Shown here in pieces: positions 39,545 through 48,357 of a stretch of DNA of 64,000 nt. Each line of letters begins with the position of its first letter. The first letter of the stretch is position 1. The notes under the pieces were generated by a model. The model was not told the origin of the DNA, searched no databases, and saw only the letters and a program-made list of their open reading frames with translations. The DNA is from Stigmatella aurantiaca DW4/3-1 (GTDB lineage Bacteria > Myxococcota > Myxococcia > Myxococcales > Myxococcaceae): positions 2,127,501 to 2,191,500 of the forward strand of contig NC_014623.1 in the NCBI RefSeq assembly GCF_000165485.1. Direction: 5' to 3'. The translations under genes were made by a program, and so were the position numbers.

Positions 39545-40405
39545 TCAGGGCTTCCAACTCCCTGACGGGACCTCCCAGCCGTTCGGCGTCTTCTCCAGAA
39601 GAAGATGCACGGTCCCGGACGACGCGGCCCTGCGCTCACCCGAATAGATTTTGTATCTGAAGGTCCACGTCTCATCGCCCCACGTGAAGTCCTCCAGGGT
39701 GAGCTTGATGCCTTCGCGGAGGTCGTGGATCCCGCTTCGCAGCGTCCAGCCAGGAACGCGGAGGACCTCCTCGACGGGTGCATCCAGGGAGAAGGGCTGG
39801 GTCCACAGGGCGCAGAGCCGGTGGGGGGTCTTCTCCACCAGACGCTCCAGCACCCAGGCCACGGCACACTGGAGGCGCGGTGCATCCTCCTCACGCTCAC
39901 GGAGGGCGGCCACCCACCGCTCCCCGACAGGCCGAGGACCGCCTTCCAGAGCTGTCACCTTGGAGGAGGACCGATGCGACTGCACGAGGGGACTGAGAAC
40001 CTCCGGGCCACGCACCTTGCGCAGGGTGCGGACCGGGGTGTGCGCCAGCGTGGACTCCACGGAGGACATCCCCGCTGCGGGCTCCAGGTGCCACCAACGG
40101 TCGAAGGTCGCCACGGTCAGCGGCGGAGGGCCCAGCAGTTCCGTGAGCACCCGCCGCGTCACCGCGTCATTTTCTACCGTGGGCGCCTGGCTGGCGCGCT
40201 CCAGTCGATCCAGGAAGCTGGCGAGAACCGCGAGCTTGAGGAACGTCTCCGCGTCCTCGCCCTGCCCTTCGTAGTCATGGTCCCGGGGGGCTTCCAGCTG
40301 ACTCCAGAGGTGCGGCCTCTCCAGATTCATCCCTCCAGGGAGGGCCCTTGCCTTCAGCCACGCAAGAAGCGCTTGCGTGGGACGCAGCACGTAGAAAGCA
40401 TCCAT
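39545..40405 (-). CDS. Hypothetical protein
   Basis: The 286-residue soluble protein has no recognised motif. It is rich in charged and aromatic residues with a beta-rich C-terminus (EDFTWGDETWTFRYKIYSGE). It has no signal peptide. The start at 40405 keeps it clear of the opposite-strand gene at 40546; an in-frame start at 40507 would overlap it. It precedes the GNAT gene on the same strand. Confidence 0.6.
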   Translation of the reverse strand: MDAFYVLRPTQALLAWLKARALPGGMNLERPHLWSQLEAPRDHDYEGQGEDAETFLKLAVLASFLDRLERASQAPTVENDAVTRRVLTELLGPPPLTVATFDRWWHLEPAAGMSSVESTLAHTPVRTLRKVRGPEVLSPLVQSHRSSSKVTALEGGPRPVGERWVAALREREEDAPRLQCAVAWVLERLVEKTPHRLCALWTQPFSLDAPVEEVLRVPGWTLRSGIHDLREGIKLTLEDFTWGDETWTFRYKIYSGERRAASSGTVHLLLEKTPNGWEVPSGSWKP

Positions 40406-40545
40406 CACCAGTGGCAAGAGCGATCTCCGTCTGCGGACGCCGCTGAGGGCCGTGCCGGACGCACGGCTGCGCGCGCGTGCATAGGGTGTCCTGGGTACAC
40501 GTAGCACAAGAGGGGTATGGAAGGGTGGAGCAGTTCAGTCAGGCG

Positions 40546-40731
40546 ATGATGGCTGGGTGGGCGGTTCCAGCCGTCGCGGTGCTCTTGGGGGCCGTCGAGG
40601 TTCAAGCGGCGCCGGTGACGGACATCACCGTCAAGAATGTCAGAACCGCGCCCACCGCGACCTGTGCGGCGGCGGCGACGGTGCAGAACCCCTTCTCCGG
40701 CGCCTACAGCTTAACGTTCACGACCCAGTAG
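40546..40731 (+). CDS. Possible small secreted peptide
   Basis: The 61-residue frame begins with two ATGs and has a signal-peptide-like start (GWAVPAVAVLLGAVEVQA, then cleavage before AP). The mature part is short and has one cysteine. No clear ribosome site is seen and no family was recognised. It could be a genuine small peptide gene, a truncated gene start, or chance. Confidence 0.35.
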   Translation: MMAGWAVPAVAVLLGAVEVQAAPVTDITVKNVRTAPTATCAAAATVQNPFSGAYSLTFTTQ

Positions 40732-40819
40732 GCGGAGCGCCCGCTCTCGTGTGGGAGACCATGACTCGAGGTGGATGCAGCCTGGGTCGGGTCTCGCACC
40801 GGCCGCTTCACCGGGCCGC

Positions 40820-41701
40820 TCACGGCTTCGCCTTCGGGGAACTCGGCGGCGGGAGGTCCTTGAGCATGGCCCCCAGGGCTTCGTGGCCCCGCTTGTAGGC
40901 GTAGGAGGCGGCGCTCAGGCCGTTCTGGTCCAGCAGCGTCGGATCCGCACCCTGTTCGAGCAGGAGATTCACCAGGAGCCCGTCGCCCCACTGCGCGGCC
41001 TCCATGAGCGCGGTCTTGCCGTGGTTGTCCTGGACATCGAGCCGGGGCTTGGCGTGGAGGAGGAGGACCTCCGCCGCCCAGGGCGACACCGAGTAGCCCT
41101 CCGCCGTGGAGCCGCCGCCCTTCCGCCGGTATGCGGCTTGCCCAACGATGAAGTTCACCAGGGGGCGTTCCTCCTTCGGGTTGGGGATGATCCAGGTCGC
41201 GTTTGGATCCAGGCCCATGTCGACGAAGCGCTTGACCAGGGCTTCCGAGCGGGTGCGGTCGCTCAGCTGGAGGGCGCGCGTGTACGCATCGAAGGCCCAG
41301 GAGGGCTCTGGCTTGACCCCGTTCTGGACGAGCCGTTGGATGAGGTCGAGGTTGGACTGCTGGAGGGCGCGATGGAGGGCCTGCTTGCCCGCTTCCGCGT
41401 CCACGAGGAAGGGCTCGACGGCCTCCCACACCTCCGAGTCGACCGCGGCCTCGGCGGCTGACGTGGTCGAGCCGAGCCGGCTTCCACCAGCGCTCCAGGT
41501 GCTGGAGCGGGGGGAGACGCCGGCATCCAGGAGTTCCCGCACCCGTTGCGCGTCGCCCCGCCGGGCGGAGCTGACCAGCATGTCCCCGGTATCTCCGGCG
41601 GAGTGGGCGCTGGCGCCGCTCCCGCCACAGCAGCAGCATCCCTGGAGGAAGAGGGCGGCGGTGGCGAGGAGCAGCCGGGCTACCAGGGGATAACGCGACA
41701 T
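40820..41701 (-). CDS. Ankyrin-repeat lipoprotein
   Basis: The 293-residue protein has a signal peptide with lipobox LQGC followed by a Cys run (CCCC). Ankyrin units can be read: RRGDAQRVRELLDAGVSP, QQSNLDLIQRLVQNGVKP, DVQDNHGKTALMEAAQWGDG and LLLEQGADPTLLDQNGLSA. The ATG at 41701 has GGAGG upstream and lies 24 bases past the stop of the defensin-like gene on the same strand, so the two are probably one operon. Periplasmic ankyrin proteins are known as immunity or antitoxin-like partners in some toxin systems; that role here is inferred. Confidence 0.85.
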   Translation of the reverse strand: MSRYPLVARLLLATAALFLQGCCCCGGSGASAHSAGDTGDMLVSSARRGDAQRVRELLDAGVSPRSSTWSAGGSRLGSTTSAAEAAVDSEVWEAVEPFLVDAEAGKQALHRALQQSNLDLIQRLVQNGVKPEPSWAFDAYTRALQLSDRTRSEALVKRFVDMGLDPNATWIIPNPKEERPLVNFIVGQAAYRRKGGGSTAEGYSVSPWAAEVLLLHAKPRLDVQDNHGKTALMEAAQWGDGLLVNLLLEQGADPTLLDQNGLSAASYAYKRGHEALGAMLKDLPPPSSPKAKP

Positions 41702-41725
41702 GGCGGTCCTCCGCACAGGGTGGGC

Positions 41726-41935
41726 TCAGTAGGCGTAGAAGCAGACGCAGACGTCGCCGGAGCACCGTCCGAAGTCAAACCCGTCTGCGATGCAGTCGTT
41801 GACGCAGTTGCCCTGACAGAAGGAGGGGGGGTCCGAGGGACCGGAGTATGCCGCCACGGTGGTGGCGAACGACACGGCCGCGCCCACGGCGACGGCGAGC
41901 AGCAGCTTTCCAGCCTTCTTGACGGAGGAGTTCAT
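41726..41935 (-). CDS. Secreted six-cysteine defensin-like peptide
   Basis: The 69-residue precursor has AAGAGG before ATG 41935 and a clear signal peptide, likely cut after VAA (residue 29). The mature peptide of about 40 residues has six cysteines: C40-x3-C44-x3-C48-x9-C58-x4-C63-x-C65. The C-xxx-C, G-x-C (GRC) and C-x-C elements in this order match cysteine-stabilised alpha-beta (CSab) defensins. The first spacing (x3) is shorter than usual. Defensin-like peptides have been described in myxobacteria (for example AdDLP of Anaeromyxobacter). It could instead be another disulfide-rich fold. The ankyrin lipoprotein follows 24 bases downstream. Confidence 0.7.
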   Translation of the reverse strand: MNSSVKKAGKLLLAVAVGAAVSFATTVAAYSGPSDPPSFCQGNCVNDCIADGFDFGRCSGDVCVCFYAY

Positions 41936-42323
41936 TGAAGCCTCTTGAGGGGGATGGCGGAGGGCGAGGATAGAGAGGAGTCCACGGAAAGTCAGCCGCA
42001 CCCTGGCTTGCCAGGGCACAGAACCCAAAAGCAGCTCATTCGTCTGGTCATGCTTTGAGACATCAAAATGAAACAAATATAACGCGTCTTGTTATCAATG
42101 GGTTGGATATGACGCATTGAGCCATAGCCGGGGAGAGGTGGATTTTCAGCCCCAAAGCGTTGCATGGGCAGAGCGATCCGCTCCTGGCATCGGCATCCTC
42201 AAGATTTCGGTAGCGCTCTCAATAGAGTGCGTTATTATCCCGGTAATCTGTTCTACAGCTGTATCCCGTTTTCACGCAGTTATAGGGGCCCCCCGTGCGG
42301 TCCCTCGCAGGAGTGTGCCCCCC
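41936..42323. other. 388-base divergent intergenic region, A+T-rich
   Basis: It separates the defensin-like operon from the GH2-type gene. The middle is noticeably A+T-rich for this genome. It must hold both promoters, but no confident -35/-10 pair was identified. Two imperfect direct repeats are described separately. A weak hairpin (GCGCTCT/AGAGTGC, near 42213-42230) is also present. No further gene is seen. Confidence 0.6.
42078..42117. repeat. Imperfect direct repeats, possible regulator site
   Basis: TATAACGCGT at 42078-42087 and TATGACGCAT at 42108-42117 match at eight of ten positions. They start 30 bases apart, close to three helical turns. This arrangement suits a dimeric or paired regulator in the shared promoter region. 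No protein is known to bind here. Confidence 0.35.
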
Positions 42324-45300
42324 ATGGAGAAGAGGATTCGGACTGTGGCGGCAGCGCGCTGCATGGCGCTGGCCTCCGAGAGGAGCGCTCTGACCAGGGT
42401 GACGGCTTGGTTTGCTTTGCAGTTGACCAGGCTCGGCGCTCGGCCATCCCGCCTCCTTGCGGTGGGGCTCCTGCCGCTCGTTTTCGCGTGCTCGGGACCC
42501 GAGGACGGCCCGGAGGAGATGGCCGTGGCGGCCCAGGCGGTCGCGCCGCCGACGTCGGAGCGGGTCACCATCGATCTGTCGGCCGGAATGCCCGGCCAGA
42601 GCCACTGGCGCTACCTGAAGGGCCAGGACTCCACGACGTTCGCGTCGCCGTCCTTCGATGACTCGGCCTGGAGCCAGGTCGGCATCCCACACGGCGCGAA
42701 CTACCTGACCACCTTCCTCAACACCGTGTCGGGCGGCGGCGACGGGTATCTGGACGGCGGCAGCCAGTGGTACCGCCTGCGTTTCACCCTCGGCACCCAG
42801 TACGCCGCCAGCAAGGTCCTGGTGGAGTTCGAGGGCGCGCATACTGGCGTGCAGGTCTACATCAACGGCACGCTTCTTCCTGGGATCAGTGCTGTTGCTG
42901 GCAACGCCCAGGCCTCACACGTGATCGGCTTCCTCCCCTTCATCGTCGACCTGACCCCGTACATTCAGGCCAACGGCACGACGCAGAACGTGCTCGCGGT
43001 CCGGGTCTCGCGGGGCGCCGCCTGGTTCAAGCAACCCGGCTTCTCTGGCGCCTTCCGCTTCGGCCAGGCCGAGGCGGGCCTCTTCCGCCCGGCCAAGATG
43101 TTCATCACCAACAAGGTGCACATCCCGCGGAATGTCTACTCCAACCAGCGGACCTGGGGCACCTACGTCACCACGGTCTCGATCGTTCCGTCTACGGCCA
43201 CCACCGCGAAGGCCGAATCGGCGGTCGTCGCGGTGCAGACCAACGTCCTCAACGAGACCACGTCGACGCAGCAGGTGACGTTGACCACGCAAATCGTGGA
43301 CGCGAATGGCAACGTCGTGGTCGCCGCGCCGCCCGTCACCCAGTCGGTCCCGGCGATGACGCCGAGCACGTTCCCCTCGTCGGCGACCCCGATGTTCGAT
43401 CAGCGCATCACGGTCCCCAACCCGACGCTGTGGTACCCGAACAACAGCATCTACGGAAAGCCCTACCTCTATAAGGTCTTCCACGTCGTCAGCGTCAACG
43501 GCGTGGTGGTCGACTCGACCCAGACCACCCTCGGCATCCGGGTCATCACTTGGGACAAGAACCTGCCTTACTTCAACGGGCACGCGATGTTCCTGTGGGG
43601 CGGTTCGGGCCGCTACGATTACCCTGGCCTGGGCTCGTCGGTTCCCGAGGAGCATCAGTGGCGCGATCTCGAGCTGTTCGCCGCCGGCGGCGGGAACATC
43701 TGGCGCCCGGGCCACTCGTCCAGCAGCGAGGAGTTCGTCGATGCGGCCGACGCCTATGGCGTCATGATCGTCCAGCCGAGCGGGGACGGAGAGAACGGGT
43801 TCAACACCCCTGCCCCTGACGACGTCACCCTCAAGAAGGAGCTGCATCGCGACATGATCATCCGCGACCGCAGCCACCCCTCCATCCTCGCCTGGGAGTC
43901 GAACAACGGCGTGACCAACCAGTCGGTCGGGACGGCGCTCCTCGCCATCAACCAGGTCTGGGATCCCATCAGTACGCGGGCCGCGGCGGACCGCACGCCC
44001 GATCCGGTGAACGGGCTGATCCTTGGCTGCACGCTCGAGGGCTGCGAGGTGGGCGTCAAGAACCAGTTCCCCAATAACCCGGCCTGGGGCGCGGAGTACT
44101 GGGGCAACGGCACCGCGCGCGGGCTCGCCTATGACCACGAGCTCACCTTCCTGGCGCCGTTCCTCAACGACTGGCGCAAGTCGAAGCAGGCGAACGCCTT
44201 CGGCATGGTGCAGTGGTACTTCGCGGACACGCCCGGCGAGACCGGCCTCTTCGCCGAATACCAGCAGTACCGGGGCACCCCGCAGCAGGCGACCTACGAG
44301 AACAGCGTCCGCTCCATCGGCTCGTCGTCCGTCGACATGAACCGGTTCCCGAAGCTGCTCTACTACGCCTACCAGGCCGCCTGGACGCCCTTCTCGCTGA
44401 AGCCCGTCGTCCGCCTGGGGCACCACTGGAACCGCTCCGGTCAGGTGACCGTCAACGCCTTCAGCAACTGCCCCTCCGTTCGCCTTCGCATCAACGGCGG
44501 CGACCAGGGCACGAAGACCCCGAACCCGTGGAACTCTGACTCGAGTTCGAACCTCACACAGTCGACCCGGCTGCTGCCTTTCCAGGCGTCCTGGGATGTC
44601 ACCTTCGCGGCCGGCACGCTGCTCGCCGAGTGCCTCGACCAGTTCGGGAACGTGGTCGCGACCGACAAAAAGGTGACCGCTGGCGCGGCGGCGAAGGTCG
44701 TCCTCAAGGCCGTGCCCGCCCTGGTGAGGCCGGACGGGACCGCCTTCGCGGTGACCGCCAACGGCTCCGACGCGGCGTTCGTGGTGGCCGAGGTGCAGGA
44801 CGCCAACGGCAACGTGGTCCCGACGGCGGCGAACCTCCTGACCTTCTCCGTCAGCGGCCCCGCCACGTACCTGGGCGGCACCCAGCAGTACGTCGCCAAC
44901 GGCTCGAATGCCTACTCCACCTCTGGTGGCCGCAGCGCGGTCAATTACCACGCGCCGGGCGATCCCGAGTTGCAGGCCGAGGGCGGCCTTTCCAAGATCG
45001 CCCTCCTGAGCCAGTTCACCTCGGGCACGGTGACGGTGACCGCGACCTCGCCTGGCCTCGCCGCGGGGAGCGCGACCTTCACCATCCAGCCGGTTCCTTC
45101 CTTCCAACCCCCGGCGACGGCGCCGACGATCATCCTCCAGCCCGCGAGCACCGCGGTCACCTCTGGTCAGCCGGCCACGTTCACCGTCACGGCGACCGGC
45201 ACGGCGCCGATGACCTTTCAGTGGTCTCGGAACGGCACGGCGATCGCTGGCGCGACCGCGGCGAGCTACACCACGCCGGCCACCACCTCCGCCGACAACA

Positions 45301-48044
45301 ACGCCCAGTTCACCGTGAGGCTCACCAACAGCCTGGGTTCGGCCACCTCGAGCGCTGCCTCGCTCACGGTGGTCGCCCCCGCCGCGGTCGCGATCACCAC
45401 GCCGCCCGCCAGCCGGACGGCCTACGTGGGCCAGACCACGACGTTCTCGGTCACGGCGACCGGGTCGCCGACGCTCACCTACCAGTGGCGCAAGAACGGG
45501 GCGGCCATCGCCGGTGCCACCTCCGCCACCTACACCACCCCGGTCCTCACCGCAGCCGACAACGGGACGAGCTACACGGTGGTGGTGACGAACCCCGTCA
45601 ACTCGGTGACCTCCGCCGCGGGCGTCCTCACGGTCAATCCCGCGGTCGCACCGACCCTCACGCAGCAGCCGATCAGCGTCTCCGTCCGGGCCAATGATCC
45701 GGTGAGCTTCTCCGTCATGGCGGCCGGGACGTCGCCGTTCACCTACCAGTGGCAGTTCAACGGCGTGAACATCACCGGCGCGAACGGCTCCACGTACACC
45801 ATCGCGCAAGCCCAGAACGGCGACGCGGGCAAGTACACGGTTGTCGTGAGCAACGCCGCGGGGAGCGTGACGAGCGCGGCGGCGACGCTCACCATCGCTC
45901 CGCCCGGCGTCAATCTGGCGCTGCGCCAGCCGGCCACGGGCAGCAGCACCCAGGGGGGGGGCCTCGAGGCAACCCTTGCGACCGACGGTAACCTCACCAC
46001 GCGGTGGGCCTCCGCCGGCGCGATCGATCCTTCCTGGCTCCAGGTGGACCTCGGCGCCGTGAAGGCCTTCAACACCGTCGTGCTTTACTGGGAGGCCGCC
46101 TTCGCCACGCAGTACCAGGTCCAGTACTCCAACGATGGGCAGACCTGGTCCCTCGCCGCCAGCAACACGAGTGGACAGGGCGGCGTCGAGACGGTGAGCT
46201 TCCCCACCGTCCAGGGGCGGTACGTGCGCATGTATGGCCAGGCGCGCGCCACTGCGTACGGCTACTCGCTGTACGAACTGCAGGTCTACAACGTGCCCCA
46301 GTGTGGCGGCGCGGGCGAGCGCTTCACGGTCCTCTCCAGCGCGCTCGTGAAAGACAACCAGAGTGGCCTGACGTGGCAGCGCGCCCAGACGACCTACACG
46401 GAGCAGGGCGCGCAGTACACGCAGGCCATCGCCCAGGCGTACTGCGCGTCGCAGAGCATGCGCCTGCCCACCCAGGCCGAGGCGCTCGGTATTGGTGGCG
46501 TGAACTCGGCCGCATGCGCGTTCCCGCTCCCGTGGAGCACCTGGAGTTCCACCGCCGACCCGTCGGACGCGACGCGCGCCGCCTTCGTCAGCTACACCGG
46601 CCAGTCGACCTGGCAGGTCGCGAACAACTACCCCGGTGCCGTGGTGTGCACCTCTGGATCGGCGGGCGCCGCGCCGACGATCACCACTCAGCCGACCTCG
46701 AAGACGGTCGCGGTGGGCCAGACCGCCACGTTCAGCGTGGCGGCGACCGGGGCCGGGACGCTGACCTACCAGTGGCGTAAGAACGGCGCCGCCATCGCTG
46801 GCGCGACCGCAACCAGCTACACCACGCCAGCGGCCACGGTGGCCGACAGCGGCGCGCAGTTCACCGTCGCCGTCACCAACGCGGGTGGGGTGGTGGTCAG
46901 CAACGCCGCCACCCTCACCGTGACCGGAGGCACCTGCACCACGGTTCCCTCGGCCCCGGGAGGGCTCTCCGCGACGGCCAACTCCGCCACCCAGATCTCG
47001 CTGGCGTGGAGCGCAAGCACGGCCGGCTCAGGCTGCGTCGTCACCTACGACGTCTTCCGGGCGACGACCTCCGGCTTCACGCCTGGCACCACCAACCGGA
47101 TCGCCACCGGGTTGACCGGCACGACGTACCCGGACGGCGCGGTCGCCGCCTCGACCACGTATTACTACGTCGTCAAGGCGGTGGACGCGGCGGGGTCCTC
47201 GGCCGCCTCGAATCAGGCGAGCGCGACCACGCCGGGCAATCCCACGGGGGGGACGCTCCTCTCGCAGGGGAAGACGGCGACGGCGTCGTCGGCCGAGGCG
47301 GGCCTCGGTGCGGCCAACGCGGTGGACGGCAACACCGGCACGCGGTGGGGGAGCGCCTTCACCAACAACGAGTGGATCTACGTTGACCTCGGCGCGAGCG
47401 CGACCATCAGCCGGGTGGTCCTGAACTGGGAGCCGGCCTACGCGACTGGTTACCAGATCCAGACCGCGGCCAGCGCGTCCGGCCCGTGGACGACCATCTA
47501 CTCCACCACCACCGGCGACGGCGGCATCGACGACCTGAGCGTGTCCGGCACTGGCCGCTACGTGCGCATGAACGGCACACAGCGCGCGCTGGTCGGCTAC
47601 GGCTACTCGCTGTGGGAGTTCCAGGTGTACGGCACGTCGACGAGCACCGCGACCCTGCTCTCGCAGGGGAAGACGGCGACGGCGTCGTCGGCCGAGGCGG
47701 GCCTCGGTGCGGCCAACGCGGTGGACGGCAACACCGGCACGCGGTGGGGGAGCGCCTTCACCAACAACGAGTGGATCTACGTTGACCTCGGCGCGAGCGC
47801 GACCATCAGCCGGGTGGTCCTGAACTGGGAGCCGGCCTACGCGACTGGTTACCAGATCCAGACCGCGGCCAGCGCATCCGGTCCGTGGACGACCATCTAC
47901 TCCACCACCACCGGCGACGGCGGCATCGACGACCTGAGCGTGTCCGGCACTGGCCGCTACGTGCGCATGAACGGCACACAGCGCGCGCTGGTCGGCTATG
48001 GCTACTCGCTGTGGGAGTTCCAGGTGTACGGCTCTCAGCCGTGA
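42324..48044 (+). CDS. Giant GH2-type lipoprotein with Ig-like, discoidin and FN3 domains
   Basis: The 1906-residue protein starts at ATG 42324 (AGGAG upstream); its signal ends in FACSG. About residues 75-830 look like glycoside hydrolase family 2: a jelly-roll sugar-binding domain, an Ig-like domain and a barrel with HPSILAWESNNG. The catalytic acid/base Glu expected after this motif is absent. Then come three Ig-like domains (about 930-1190), one discoidin (F5/8C) domain (1196-1323), a DUF1566-like segment (1332-1449), another Ig-like domain, an FN3 domain (1540-1638) and two nearly identical discoidin domains (1645-1770 and 1778-1903). It is probably surface-anchored and binds or cuts polysaccharide. 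Activity is uncertain because of the altered active site. Confidence 0.85.
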   Translation: MEKRIRTVAAARCMALASERSALTRVTAWFALQLTRLGARPSRLLAVGLLPLVFACSGPEDGPEEMAVAAQAVAPPTSERVTIDLSAGMPGQSHWRYLKGQDSTTFASPSFDDSAWSQVGIPHGANYLTTFLNTVSGGGDGYLDGGSQWYRLRFTLGTQYAASKVLVEFEGAHTGVQVYINGTLLPGISAVAGNAQASHVIGFLPFIVDLTPYIQANGTTQNVLAVRVSRGAAWFKQPGFSGAFRFGQAEAGLFRPAKMFITNKVHIPRNVYSNQRTWGTYVTTVSIVPSTATTAKAESAVVAVQTNVLNETTSTQQVTLTTQIVDANGNVVVAAPPVTQSVPAMTPSTFPSSATPMFDQRITVPNPTLWYPNNSIYGKPYLYKVFHVVSVNGVVVDSTQTTLGIRVITWDKNLPYFNGHAMFLWGGSGRYDYPGLGSSVPEEHQWRDLELFAAGGGNIWRPGHSSSSEEFVDAADAYGVMIVQPSGDGENGFNTPAPDDVTLKKELHRDMIIRDRSHPSILAWESNNGVTNQSVGTALLAINQVWDPISTRAAADRTPDPVNGLILGCTLEGCEVGVKNQFPNNPAWGAEYWGNGTARGLAYDHELTFLAPFLNDWRKSKQANAFGMVQWYFADTPGETGLFAEYQQYRGTPQQATYENSVRSIGSSSVDMNRFPKLLYYAYQAAWTPFSLKPVVRLGHHWNRSGQVTVNAFSNCPSVRLRINGGDQGTKTPNPWNSDSSSNLTQSTRLLPFQASWDVTFAAGTLLAECLDQFGNVVATDKKVTAGAAAKVVLKAVPALVRPDGTAFAVTANGSDAAFVVAEVQDANGNVVPTAANLLTFSVSGPATYLGGTQQYVANGSNAYSTSGGRSAVNYHAPGDPELQAEGGLSKIALLSQFTSGTVTVTATSPGLAAGSATFTIQPVPSFQPPATAPTIILQPASTAVTSGQPATFTVTATGTAPMTFQWSRNGTAIAGATAASYTTPATTSADNNAQFTVRLTNSLGSATSSAASLTVVAPAAVAITTPPASRTAYVGQTTTFSVTATGSPTLTYQWRKNGAAIAGATSATYTTPVLTAADNGTSYTVVVTNPVNSVTSAAGVLTVNPAVAPTLTQQPISVSVRANDPVSFSVMAAGTSPFTYQWQFNGVNITGANGSTYTIAQAQNGDAGKYTVVVSNAAGSVTSAAATLTIAPPGVNLALRQPATGSSTQGGGLEATLATDGNLTTRWASAGAIDPSWLQVDLGAVKAFNTVVLYWEAAFATQYQVQYSNDGQTWSLAASNTSGQGGVETVSFPTVQGRYVRMYGQARATAYGYSLYELQVYNVPQCGGAGERFTVLSSALVKDNQSGLTWQRAQTTYTEQGAQYTQAIAQAYCASQSMRLPTQAEALGIGGVNSAACAFPLPWSTWSSTADPSDATRAAFVSYTGQSTWQVANNYPGAVVCTSGSAGAAPTITTQPTSKTVAVGQTATFSVAATGAGTLTYQWRKNGAAIAGATATSYTTPAATVADSGAQFTVAVTNAGGVVVSNAATLTVTGGTCTTVPSAPGGLSATANSATQISLAWSASTAGSGCVVTYDVFRATTSGFTPGTTNRIATGLTGTTYPDGAVAASTTYYYVVKAVDAAGSSAASNQASATTPGNPTGGTLLSQGKTATASSAEAGLGAANAVDGNTGTRWGSAFTNNEWIYVDLGASATISRVVLNWEPAYATGYQIQTAASASGPWTTIYSTTTGDGGIDDLSVSGTGRYVRMNGTQRALVGYGYSLWEFQVYGTSTSTATLLSQGKTATASSAEAGLGAANAVDGNTGTRWGSAFTNNEWIYVDLGASATISRVVLNWEPAYATGYQIQTAASASGPWTTIYSTTTGDGGIDDLSVSGTGRYVRMNGTQRALVGYGYSLWEFQVYGSQP
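47259..47633 (+). repeat. 375-bp tandem duplication, copy 1
   Basis: It encodes one complete discoidin domain of the GH2-type protein. Copy 2 starts 399 bases downstream and differs at only a few positions (for example GCGTCCGGC versus GCATCCGGT). Confidence 0.95.
47658..48032 (+). repeat. 375-bp tandem duplication, copy 2
   Basis: It encodes the last discoidin domain of the GH2-type protein, with the same amino-acid sequence as copy 1. Such near-identity at silent sites indicates a recent duplication or gene conversion. A 24-base spacer (Thr/Ser-rich linker) separates the copies. Confidence 0.95.
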
Positions 48045-48053
48045 TGACGGGTC

Positions 48054-48083
48054 CGTTCCCCGCGCCATCTCGCGCGGGGAACG
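48054..48083 (+). terminator. 12-bp perfect inverted repeat after the GH2-type gene
   Basis: CGTTCCCCGCGC (48054-48065) pairs exactly with GCGCGGGGAACG (48072-48083) around a six-base loop, ten bases after the stop codon. There is no long T-run, so it is either an atypical terminator or an mRNA-stabilising hairpin. Confidence 0.55.
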
Positions 48084-48357
48084 TGTTCCTGCCGCCGCGC
48101 GCGGGCTCGGAAGCGCGACGGTAGAGACACGCTGGCCCTGGCCCTTGCTGACATCACTGTCCGCCGGTTCGCTCACCAGAGCCGGAGAGGGCAATCTTTG
48201 CACTGTGGGCAATGAGCGGAGGCAAACCTTGCCGTCCCCACCCTCTTTCGGCTTCGTCTGAAGAGGGGAGACGGCTCTGGCGCACCGCTTGCTCTGGGTC
48301 CAGTCACTGCCATCCGGAATCCGGAGGCAGGAGAGACCTTCCACAGGGGCAGACCAC
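48084..48357. other. Intergenic region before the next lipoprotein
   Basis: Together with the hairpin it makes 313 bases without a gene. It contains a second small stem (CCCTCTT at 48241-48247 pairing with AAGAGGG at 48261-48267). Otherwise no feature was recognised. Confidence 0.5.

Noticed and set aside
40477-40545. Longer version of the small peptide gene starting at 40477
   Set aside because: The added residues precede a good signal peptide and have no ribosome site, so the start at 40546 was preferred.
42915-45809. 964-codon open frame on the minus strand
   Set aside because: It is antisense to the GH2-type gene and consists of Arg/Gly/Val/Asp-rich sequence without domains.
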